Shown here in pieces: positions 1 through 6,105 of a stretch of 11,939 nucleotides of DNA. The notes below the pieces were generated by a model. It ran no database searches, had not been told where the DNA came from, and saw nothing but the letters and a program-made list of their open reading frames with translations. The translations under genes and the position numbers were made by a program. The DNA lies in assembly GCA_044358815.1 (NCBI GenBank), contig JBIKNH010000141.1, positions 1 through 11,939 of the forward strand, written 5' to 3'. Every line of letters starts with the position of its first letter. The stretch's first letter is position 1. This DNA comes from JBAXSK01 sp044358815. Lineage in GTDB: Bacteria; Cyanobacteriota; Cyanobacteriia; Pseudanabaenales; Pseudanabaenaceae.

Positions 1-22
1 CAAAAACCCATAGACTAAATCC

Positions 23-37
23 TATTATTTGGTAATA
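23..37. promoter_or_regulatory. Putative LysR-type operator upstream of the regulator gene
   Basis: A perfect 5-bp inverted repeat, TATTA-N5-TAATA, lies 33 nt before the start codon of the LysR-type gene. It contains the T-N11-A spacing typical of LysR-family binding sites. The position suggests autoregulation, which is common in this family. The hexamer CCCATA at 7-12 and its complement TATGGG at 36-41 form a second, overlapping inverted pair. This is inferred from symmetry and position only, and such AT-rich palindromes also arise by chance. Confidence 0.4.
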
Positions 38-70
38 TGGGCATAGATAAAACTCTATACCTTGTGATTT

Positions 71-1027
71 ATGGGTAACCGCCTCTCCGACTCTCAACTA
101 GCTAGCCAGATTACCCTGCACCAACTTCAGGTTTTTGAGGTGGCGGCGCGTCATGGTAGTTATACCCGTGCGGCTGAAGAGCTATTTCTGACTCAGCCTA
201 CGGTGTCGATGCAGATCAAGCATTTGACTAAAGCCATTGGAATGCCCCTGTTTGAGCAGGTGGGTAAACGGCTTTACTTGACTTATGCGGGTAAGGAACT
301 ATTTACCACTTGCCAAGAAATTTTTAATCGGATTTCTCAATTTGAGATGAGTATTGCCGATATGAAAGGACTAAAGCAAGGGTATCTCAAAATTTCCGTT
401 GTCACTACGGCTAAATATGTGATCCCCCGTTTGTTGGGTCCTTTTTGCCAGCGGTATCCAGGGATCGAAATTGCCCTCAATGTAACTAACCATAGTGGCA
501 TTATGGAGCGTCTGGCAGACAACAAAGACGATCTCTATATTCTGAGTCAAGTCCCCGACGAACCCGATGTAAAGTCTTATCCTTTCCTCGAAAATCCTTT
601 GGTGGTTTTAGCAAATCATCATCACCCCCTCGCCCACGAGAAACAAATTCCCATTCAACGGCTGTCGGAGGAAGCATTTATTATGCGGGAAACTGGCTCC
701 GGAACCCGTCGCTATGTGCAAAATCTATTTGAACAGCACAAAGTTACGGCGAAGGTCAAAATGGAACTTGCTAGTAATGAGGCAATTAAACAAGCCATTG
801 CGGGCGGTTTAGGTATTTCAATTTTATCGCGCCATACCATTGCCCTAGAAGGAGAATCCGGTCAGCTTACGGTTTTAGATGTGGAACATTTCCCAATTCC
901 TTGTACTTGGTATGTGATTCATCTGGCTGGAAAGCAGTTGTCGGTGGTATCTCAAGCCTTTTTAGCTTATTTACAAACCGAAGGGCGTGAAATCGCTTTG
1001 CAGTCCCTATGGGAAAATGCGGCTTAG
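71..1027 (+). CDS. cmpR: LysR-family transcriptional regulator, CmpR/CcmR (NdhR) type
   Basis: A 318-residue DNA-binding regulator of usual LysR length. The N-terminal winged helix-turn-helix spans about residues 15-75, with TRAAEELFLTQPTVSMQIKHL (32-52) as the recognition region. The effector-binding domain spans about 100-310 and has the blocks TTAKYVIPRLLGPFCQRYPG, NNKDDLYILSQ-like text, FIMRETGSGTRR and SNEAIKQAIAGGLGISILS. These blocks match the cyanobacterial CmpR/CcmR branch better than RbcR. In that branch the proteins respond to photorespiratory or Calvin-cycle metabolites and control bicarbonate uptake (cmp) or NDH-1/Ci genes. No such target gene is adjacent, so the exact orthologue is uncertain. 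The ATG at 71 is kept because the next Met lies inside the HTH. No clear Shine-Dalgarno sequence precedes it. The gene converges on the glutaminase gene. Confidence 0.88.
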   Translation: MGNRLSDSQLASQITLHQLQVFEVAARHGSYTRAAEELFLTQPTVSMQIKHLTKAIGMPLFEQVGKRLYLTYAGKELFTTCQEIFNRISQFEMSIADMKGLKQGYLKISVVTTAKYVIPRLLGPFCQRYPGIEIALNVTNHSGIMERLADNKDDLYILSQVPDEPDVKSYPFLENPLVVLANHHHPLAHEKQIPIQRLSEEAFIMRETGSGTRRYVQNLFEQHKVTAKVKMELASNEAIKQAIAGGLGISILSRHTIALEGESGQLTVLDVEHFPIPCTWYVIHLAGKQLSVVSQAFLAYLQTEGREIALQSLWENAA

Positions 1028-1031
1028 TCTG

Positions 1032-1067
1032 TGTCTAAATTTATGTCTAAAGTTCCCCATGTCTAAA
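1032..1067 (+). repeat. Three TGTCTAAA direct repeats between convergent genes
   Basis: The octamer TGTCTAAA occurs at 1032-1039, 1044-1051 and 1060-1067, all in the same orientation, in the 54-nt gap between the LysR gene and the convergent glutaminase gene. The starts are 12 and 16 nt apart. No GC-rich stem followed by T residues is visible in the gap, so these are not an obvious terminator. The role is unknown. Confidence 0.6.
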
Positions 1068-1081
1068 TTCCCATTGGAGTT

Positions 1082-2122
1082 TTATTCCCTAGGGATGAAG
1101 GCTTTAACCTGGGCTAACAGAAATAAGCCCCCCACTGAATTCCCAATTTGGTCAAGGGGCGGGCTATAGGAGGCAATTGCTGCTTTTTCAGGCATAATTC
1201 CTAATATTGCACCACTGACTGCCGATTTTGCGGGAATTCCCACATCTTCGGCAAATTTTGCTGAGTGGGCATACATTCCACAGTCAGTCATGACCGATAG
1301 AACTAATTTGCTGATGGGGTCTGAATTTAACAGAGCCTGACCTAATTTTGCTAAACCGATGACATCCGTAGTGAGGCAGCAAATCTCTTCGTAAATTTGG
1401 AGGGCTGAAGCTCCCTGTTTAATAATATCAAGGGATTCCAGGGCAGAGGTAATGGCTAAATTACGGCGCTGGGGCACAGATCGCACGGAGTTAACCATTT
1501 CGGGATTAATAAACAGCGGCTTACTTGGCGTGATGGACTGATCCATAATTTGCTGAAGCCAACTTTGAAACTTCTGGCTACCTCGATGTATTTTATGGTG
1601 AGAATCTTGGAAGTTGTCAGTGTCTACCAGTAAACTACATAGAGCAATTGCGCCACAGTTGAGCATGGGATTTGGTGGCTTTGTGGTGGGAATGACATTA
1701 AATGGTAAATCAGAAGCATTAGTATTAACTAAGTCGAGAACCCGCTCCATTCCATAGATTTGTAATAAATAGAGCAATAAAAACGGCTTGATGAGACTCA
1801 TCAGGGGGAATTGGGGCATGGCAAGATCTGATTGTGATAGATTTACAGTAGTTCCTAAATTAGTTATAGAACTAGTTATAGAATTACTGTTTGAATTTGC
1901 ACTTGAATTTGCATCTTGCCAGCCCCCGATCATTGACTGATCCTTGAAGCCTACAGCTAAGGCAATTAAATCAGGATTCACTCCAGCTAATTGGGGAATA
2001 TACGTCGGTAACTGCCCCTGTAAGGCTAAATCTTGTCCCTGATTGAGCCATTGGGGAATGAGTTTTGCGATGGTTGCAGCCGTTGGTAATCCTGATGGAA
2101 TCACAAAAATAACGTTATACAA
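1082..2122 (-). CDS. glsA: Glutaminase-family protein (GlsA type), divergent active site
   Basis: A 346-residue protein of the serine-dependent glutaminase family (L-glutamine to L-glutamate plus ammonia, cytosolic). The catalytic SxxK pair is Ser109-Lys112 (FPLMSLIK). Further family blocks are YIPQL (Tyr41), NPMLNCGAI (Asn155), Tyr244, CGMY (Tyr284), AKSAV (Val302) and SPPLDQIGNSV (319-329). By recalled alignment with human kidney glutaminase, the substrate-contacting Glu381 falls on Val212 and Asn388 on Arg219, so activity or specificity may differ. A Ser/Asn/Thr-rich insert occupies about residues 70-100, just before the catalytic Ser. There is no ATG: TTG at 2122 has AAGGA about 13 nt upstream, and GTG at 2104 is the alternative. 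It lies 33 nt behind the rhodanese gene, likely cotranscribed. Confidence 0.85.
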   Translation of the reverse strand: MYNVIFVIPSGLPTAATIAKLIPQWLNQGQDLALQGQLPTYIPQLAGVNPDLIALAVGFKDQSMIGGWQDANSSANSNSNSITSSITNLGTTVNLSQSDLAMPQFPLMSLIKPFLLLYLLQIYGMERVLDLVNTNASDLPFNVIPTTKPPNPMLNCGAIALCSLLVDTDNFQDSHHKIHRGSQKFQSWLQQIMDQSITPSKPLFINPEMVNSVRSVPQRRNLAITSALESLDIIKQGASALQIYEEICCLTTDVIGLAKLGQALLNSDPISKLVLSVMTDCGMYAHSAKFAEDVGIPAKSAVSGAILGIMPEKAAIASYSPPLDQIGNSVGGLFLLAQVKAFIPRE

Positions 2123-2155
2123 ACGTTCAGTAAATGATTCCTTAAATTGTGTTGC

Positions 2156-2497
2156 CTAATAGCGCGGTATAGTGGTATCAACCATTACCGCATAGGCATC
2201 AATTCCGCCGGAGATATTGTACACATTGGTAAAACCTTGTTCGACTAACCAGCCACACATCTGCGCCGAACGCATTCCATGATGACAGAGTACATAGGTT
2301 TCCTGTTGTGGATCGAAGCGTTCCTTAATATTCGTACTCCAATCGCCATAGGCACTCAAAGGCAAGACCGCAAATCCTGGTAGAGCCGCGATGTCAATTT
2401 CTGCGGGTTCACGAACATCAATTAATTGTAACGTGTCAGCAGGAGCAGAAGCTTGTTTAATGGCAAAATCAGTTGTGGATATGGATTTAAATGACAT
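2156..2497 (-). CDS. Single-domain rhodanese-like sulfurtransferase
   Basis: A 113-residue stand-alone rhodanese domain. Visible features are LIDVREPAE (25-33), the catalytic loop CHHGMRS with Cys71 as the predicted persulfide-carrying nucleophile, and the C-terminal GFTNVYNISGGIDAY block (88-102). Such proteins move sulfane sulfur in the cytoplasm; the acceptor cannot be told from sequence. The reading frame can be extended to a TTG at 2512, but the ATG at 2497 gives the usual N-terminus and is preferred. Neither start has a clear Shine-Dalgarno sequence. Its TAG stop is the last in-frame stop before the glutaminase gene, so the two genes share one frame with 33 nt between them. It diverges from the chorismate-enzyme gene across about 257 nt. 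Confidence 0.9.
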   Translation of the reverse strand: MSFKSISTTDFAIKQASAPADTLQLIDVREPAEIDIAALPGFAVLPLSAYGDWSTNIKERFDPQQETYVLCHHGMRSAQMCGWLVEQGFTNVYNISGGIDAYAVMVDTTIPRY

Positions 2498-2541
2498 AAT
2501 TGAATAACACAATTAATTGGTGACTAGATTAATTAGGGACT

Positions 2542-2557
2542 GGTCTTTAATTAGACC
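2542..2557. promoter_or_regulatory. Inverted repeat GGTCT-N6-AGACC in a divergent promoter region
   Basis: A perfect 5-bp inverted repeat with a 6-nt AT spacer lies 45 nt upstream of the rhodanese start, in the intergenic region shared with the divergent chorismate-enzyme gene. It could be an operator half-site pair for either gene. No known regulator is assigned. The evidence is symmetry and position only. Confidence 0.3.
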
Positions 2558-2570
2558 ATATTTGGTTCAA

Positions 2571-2592
2571 AGATTGACTTATAGATTGACTT
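2571..2592 (+). repeat. Tandem AGATTGACTT repeat, 12-bp period
   Basis: Two exact copies of AGATTGACTT lie at 2571-2580 and 2583-2592. Each contains a -35-like TTGACT. A TATAAT at 2601-2606 follows, but the gaps to the two -35-like sites (21 and 9 nt) are not the ideal 17, so this is not a clean sigma-70 promoter. The repeat may be a protein-binding site for the divergent rhodanese or chorismate-enzyme promoters. Confidence 0.55.
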
Positions 2593-2654
2593 AGTAGAAA
2601 TATAATCAGTGTATTATTACGATGAACAATATACCTAGCTTCAGATTTTCCATG

Positions 2655-2679
2655 CTTGATATAATACTCTTGATATGAT
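2655..2679 (+). repeat. Tandem CTTGATATAAT-like repeat with -10-like hexamers
   Basis: CTTGATATAAT (2655-2665) is repeated as CTTGATATGAT (2669-2679), matching at 10 of 11 positions with a 14-bp period. Each copy contains a -10-like hexamer (TATAAT, TATGAT) about 76-95 nt before the ATG at 2755. These are plausible promoter elements of the chorismate-enzyme gene, but no start site can be fixed from sequence. Confidence 0.45.
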
Positions 2680-2754
2680 CGAGGATAAATCAGATAAATA
2701 AACTAATTTAAGATTTGACTGTAAAACACTACAAAAAGAATTCGCTGGGGCAAA

Positions 2755-4206
2755 ATGTGGCATAAATATCGCCTTCAAGATGGATTATCAGGTGCGGCAA
2801 TATGGGAAGCACTATTCCATCAGGATTTAATCACGGTTTTATTGGAAAGTCCGGTATTACCTCAGAATCATCCTGAATTTGGCTTGCAGTCAAAATTAGC
2901 ACGGTATTCCATAGCGGCGGGATCACCTCAAACTAATCATCAAACCAATCAATTGTGGACTCCGCCAGTGGGTGAAATTTTGCCCTGTTTAAAGCAACTT
3001 CAGGAGCAAAGTAAATTTAATTTGGCTCAACAATTAAGGAACTCTGATCAGGATATTTCTGAAATACAACACTTGCCATTTATTGGCGGTTATTTGGGAT
3101 GGCTGGGTTATGACTTAGCATGGGAAATTGAGCGACTACCCTATACAAAACCTGATAATTTACCTTTTCCCGTAGCCTTCTGGTATGAACCCGCATCATT
3201 TGTCGTTGTGGATCATCAACAAAATATAGTGTGGCTTTTTGGTGCCATAGACTGGATTACAGAAGCAGTCAACCGCTTAGACCAATGGGATGCTAACCTA
3301 ATCAGAGCAACTTCTAAATTAGATCATTTAACATCAGAAACAGGTTTACATCAGCAGGTGACTTTCATTCCTAATCAAACGGATTATGAAGCGATGGTTA
3401 TCACTGCCCAGAATCATATTTATATGGGAGATATTTTTCAAGCGAATCTCTCTTTACGGTATCAAATGCCTTGGAATGGTGACGGCTGGGCGCTCTATCA
3501 GCGGCTGCACCAAATGAATCCTTCTCCATTTGCAAGTTATTGGCGTACCCCTTGGGGAGAAGTGATTAGTGTGTCACCGGAGCGTTTAGTAAAATTGCAG
3601 AATCAAGTGGCAGCTAGTCGTCCTATTGCTGGAACTCGCCCTAGAGGTCAAACAGCGGCAGGAGATTTGGTATATGCTGACGAGTTAATTAATTCCACTA
3701 AAGACCAAGCCGAACATATTATGCTGGTAGATTTGGAACGGAATGATCTGGGTAAAGTCTGTGAATGGGGCACAGTGAGAGTAGATGAGTTATTAATAAT
3801 TGAACGTTATAGTCACGTCATGCATTTAGTTAGTAATGTAATTGGAAACTTAGCTCCTAATCATGATGAGATTGATTTAATCAGAGCGCTATTCCCAGGG
3901 GGAACAATTACTGGTTGTCCGAAAGTCCGTTGTATGGAAATCATTGAGAAATTAGAACCCCAGCGCCGTAGTCTATTTTATGGTTCCTGTGGTTACCTTG
4001 ATGCCCGTGGTCATTTGGATTTAAACATTCTAATTCGTACTATGGTCAAATATAATCAAGATGATGTGAGTTATATTTGTGGACAAGTGGGCGCAGGAAT
4101 TGTAGCGGATAGCGTACCTACTAAAGAATGGTTTGAGTCATTACAGAAAGCCCAAGCTCAGTTAAAAGCCTTAGGTTTAATCAATGTAGAAAATTACTCA
4201 TCGTAA
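2755..4206 (+). CDS. Chorismate-utilising synthase component I (anthranilate / aminodeoxychorismate synthase family)
   Basis: A 483-residue TrpE/PabB-family enzyme. It makes anthranilate or 4-amino-4-deoxychorismate from chorismate, normally with a glutamine amidotransferase partner, which is not encoded in this window. The N-terminal domain (about 1-190) has LLES (29-32) and FIGGYLGWLGYDLAWEIE. The chorismate-binding domain (about 205-470) has PIAGTRPRG (290-298), DQAEHIMLVDLERNDLG, FPGGTITGCPK (380-390), YGSCGYLD and GAGIVADS. PabB enzymes usually carry Lys in PIKGT; the Ala292 here is the TrpE state. LLES also resembles the TrpE tryptophan-feedback motif, while RYSIAAG and the overall shape resemble PabB. 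TrpE versus PabB therefore stays open. The ATG has GGGG 5-8 nt upstream. A monocistronic unit is likely. Confidence 0.9.
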   Translation: MWHKYRLQDGLSGAAIWEALFHQDLITVLLESPVLPQNHPEFGLQSKLARYSIAAGSPQTNHQTNQLWTPPVGEILPCLKQLQEQSKFNLAQQLRNSDQDISEIQHLPFIGGYLGWLGYDLAWEIERLPYTKPDNLPFPVAFWYEPASFVVVDHQQNIVWLFGAIDWITEAVNRLDQWDANLIRATSKLDHLTSETGLHQQVTFIPNQTDYEAMVITAQNHIYMGDIFQANLSLRYQMPWNGDGWALYQRLHQMNPSPFASYWRTPWGEVISVSPERLVKLQNQVAASRPIAGTRPRGQTAAGDLVYADELINSTKDQAEHIMLVDLERNDLGKVCEWGTVRVDELLIIERYSHVMHLVSNVIGNLAPNHDEIDLIRALFPGGTITGCPKVRCMEIIEKLEPQRRSLFYGSCGYLDARGHLDLNILIRTMVKYNQDDVSYICGQVGAGIVADSVPTKEWFESLQKAQAQLKALGLINVENYSS

Positions 4207-4295
4207 CTAAACCAAAAGAAACGAAACAGAATAAAGATATAGATAATTCAAATAAAAAAATATAGCTTCAACTCTGCTCAGTTAATTTAGACCAA

Positions 4296-4317
4296 GGGCT
4301 GAGCGGAGTCGAAGCCC
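4296..4317. repeat. Dispersed repeat with hairpin, downstream of the chorismate-enzyme gene
   Basis: The 22-nt segment opens with GGGCT and closes with AGCCC, giving a 5-bp GC-rich stem around the core GAGCGGAGTCGA. The strand-complement core, CTTCGACTCCGCTCAGC, is a dispersed intergenic motif that I recall from many cyanobacterial genomes. It lies 90 nt past the stop of the chorismate-enzyme gene and 41 nt before the DUF167 gene. It could slow or end transcription, though no run of T follows. Confidence 0.55.
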
Positions 4318-4357
4318 CTCTATAAATCATTTTAAACAACTATAAGCCACATAAAAC

Positions 4358-4579
4358 ATGAAAAAAGCGATTAAAGTTAAGCCCAATTCCACACAGCAGA
4401 AAGTCATGCTGGCGGATGATGGCAGCCTAATCGTGTGGTTGAAATCACCACCAATAGACGGTAAAGCTAATACAGAATTAATCACAATTCTCGCCCAGTA
4501 TTTCAATGTTCCTAAAGCTGCTATTACCATCAAATCAGGTCATAGCAGCAAGCAAAAACTGGTAGAAATTGATAATTAA
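4358..4579 (+). CDS. DUF167 / YggU family protein
   Basis: A 73-residue protein that covers the whole DUF167 fold. It begins MKKAIKVKPNS and has the family's core block WLKSPPIDGKANTELITIL (28-46), followed by FNVPKAAITIKSGHSSKQKLVEI. The PPxxGKAN signature and the basic IKSGHSSKQK turn are diagnostic. The biochemical role of this widely conserved cytosolic family is not established, so no function is given. The ATG at 4358 matches the usual family N-terminus; no Shine-Dalgarno sequence is visible. It is 151 nt from the upstream gene and converges on the glycosyltransferase gene with only 21 nt between the two stop codons. Confidence 0.9.
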   Translation: MKKAIKVKPNSTQQKVMLADDGSLIVWLKSPPIDGKANTELITILAQYFNVPKAAITIKSGHSSKQKLVEIDN

Positions 4580-4600
4580 TTCATGATTAATCTCTATTTT

Positions 4601-5866
4601 TCAATCTCGTAAAGCCCGATCCGCTAATGCCACTAATTTCGGCGCTTGACATTCCCAATTATATTCTTGCTGTGCTGATTTCAGAGCCGTCTGTTTCCGT
4701 TGTGCTAAACGCTGGGGATCATGCACTAGTTCTCTAATCGCTGCGGCTAAGGCGTGGGCATCACCACTTGGCACTAAGATGCCTACATCAGGATAATTAG
4801 ATAGTACTTCCTTTTGTCCTGCCGTTTCTGTGGCAATCACAGCCAAGCCAGCTTGTAAGTATTGGAATAATTTATTGCTTGTGGTGAATTGTTTATTCAA
4901 GCAGTAAGGAATCTCTAAAGCCAGACCAATATTATGCTCAGCAATTCGTGACAATAGCTCATGATTTGCGACAGTAGGATGAATGAAAATCCGGTCACGC
5001 CATAATTCTGGAATTTGTGGTTCTAGCCATTGTTGCGAAGATTCGGGATAATGACCGCGCAAGTGTATTTCCAGAGGTTCACTAATTTCCGACAGAGCCA
5101 CAAACAATATCTCTAAACCCCGCCCCTGTCCAATAGTTTGAGAAAACCAATGGAGAGAGGGCACAGCGAGATTCTGACGATCACGGATCTGCCCATCCAG
5201 TTGCTGGCGTTCTTCCCAAGGAAATACATTATAAATTACCGTTGGTTTTGGAATTTGGTAAGCTGTGGCTAAACCTGCTGCCATTGATTCTGAAGTAGTA
5301 ATGGAATAGGTGCAACGTTGAGCTAATTCTTTTTCAAGGGACTTAATCACATTAATGGGACGCTCACGCTGTGCTTCTGGTAGGAGATCTTCCGAAAACC
5401 AATCCTCAAAATCTACTCCGACTCGAAATCCTTCGGCTAATAATTTACTACCTACCCACAAGCCAGCTTCGGAATGAACAATCGTCAAGTCTGCTTTAAA
5501 TTGACGGGCGTATTTCAACATCGCCTGGGGTAAAATCCCCATCAAATTTGGTGTGCATATACCGAACCGCTTAAATAGTTCCCGCGCCAAACGGGTGCGA
5601 AGTCGGACACTGAGATTAGTCCAGCGATTAATCCAACGCCGCTGCAACGGTACACCTTTTGGAGCATCAGGCTGAAAGTCCACAATCGGCTGAAACTGAT
5701 ATGGTGCTGTTGCCAAAATCAGCCGATCTCGTGCCACTTGCACCGAATTAAACCAAAAACCACCCACCGTCACATCATGCCCCGCAGCGGCTAGGGCAGC
5801 GGCTTCTTTTTGAGGGCGGGGCGCTGTGGACAGATGTGCTCCTATTAAAATCAAAATCCTTGCCAT
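4601..5866 (-). CDS. Glycosyltransferase, GT4-like (GT-B fold)
   Basis: A 421-residue glycosyltransferase with two Rossmann-like halves. The N-terminal half opens MARILILIGAHLSTAPRPQKEA, the usual beta-strand plus loop of GT-B enzymes. A central DFEDWFSED (152-160) and an ITTSESMAAGL stretch (189-199) precede the hinge at about 210-240. The C-terminal half has SNKLFQYLQAGLAVIATETAG (330-350), the counterpart of the GT4 nucleotide-sugar motif, and VGILVPSGDAHALAAAI. Donor and acceptor are unknown; surface polysaccharide synthesis is an inference. The frame extends to a GTG at 5878, but the ATG at 5866 is chosen because GAGGGA lies just upstream of it. There are no membrane segments. It lies downstream of the GHL10 gene on the same strand, 239 nt away. 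Confidence 0.85.
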   Translation of the reverse strand: MARILILIGAHLSTAPRPQKEAAALAAAGHDVTVGGFWFNSVQVARDRLILATAPYQFQPIVDFQPDAPKGVPLQRRWINRWTNLSVRLRTRLARELFKRFGICTPNLMGILPQAMLKYARQFKADLTIVHSEAGLWVGSKLLAEGFRVGVDFEDWFSEDLLPEAQRERPINVIKSLEKELAQRCTYSITTSESMAAGLATAYQIPKPTVIYNVFPWEERQQLDGQIRDRQNLAVPSLHWFSQTIGQGRGLEILFVALSEISEPLEIHLRGHYPESSQQWLEPQIPELWRDRIFIHPTVANHELLSRIAEHNIGLALEIPYCLNKQFTTSNKLFQYLQAGLAVIATETAGQKEVLSNYPDVGILVPSGDAHALAAAIRELVHDPQRLAQRKQTALKSAQQEYNWECQAPKLVALADRALRD

Positions 5867-5870
5867 CAAT

Positions 5871-5876
5871 TCCCTC
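5871..5876 (-). promoter_or_regulatory. Ribosome binding site that decides the glycosyltransferase start
   Basis: On the minus strand this reads GAGGGA, with 4 nt (6 nt from the GAGG core) to the ATG at 5866. It overlaps the upstream GTG candidate at 5878-5876, so it cannot serve that GTG. This supports the 421-residue form. Confidence 0.6.
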
Positions 5877-5980
5877 ACCCAGGTCGTAATTAATTCCTTG
5901 GCAATTCCTGTAAACTGCTACTCTGTAGATCACATCCAGTTTTCCATGAGTTTCTTATAGTGAAAACCGCTGAAATACTG

Positions 5981-6016
5981 AAGATCTGTTCTCAGGTGTT
6001 TTCTAAGATCTTTTCT
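5981..6016 (+). repeat. AAGATCTGTTCT / AAGATCTTTTCT direct repeat
   Basis: Two 12-nt copies at 5981-5992 and 6005-6016 match at 11 of 12 positions with a 24-bp period, in the 239-nt gap between the glycosyltransferase and GHL10 genes. The gap sits upstream of the glycosyltransferase, so the repeat may be part of its control region. No recognised binding site matches. Confidence 0.45.
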
Positions 6017-6042
6017 TAAAAAAACTCTAACAGATAGGCAGC

Positions 6043-6069
6043 AAAAAGAAGTTCTAAAAAGAAGGTTCT
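6043..6069 (+). repeat. Adjacent AAAAAGAAG(G)TTCT repeat just past the GHL10 gene
   Basis: AAAAAGAAGTTCT (6043-6055) is followed at once by AAAAAGAAGGTTCT (6056-6069), a tandem pair differing by one inserted G. Read in the direction of the GHL10 gene, it gives two T5 tracts within 70 nt of the stop codon. No strong stem precedes them, so a terminator role is only a possibility. Confidence 0.5.
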
Positions 6070-6105
6070 CAATTACCAAGGGAATACCAGTTAAGAGTCT
6101 AAGGT

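Noticed and set aside
2586..2606. TTGACT and TATAAT as a sigma-70 promoter
   Set aside because: The gap is only 9 nt (21 nt from the other TTGACT copy), so it is listed as a repeat rather than as a promoter.
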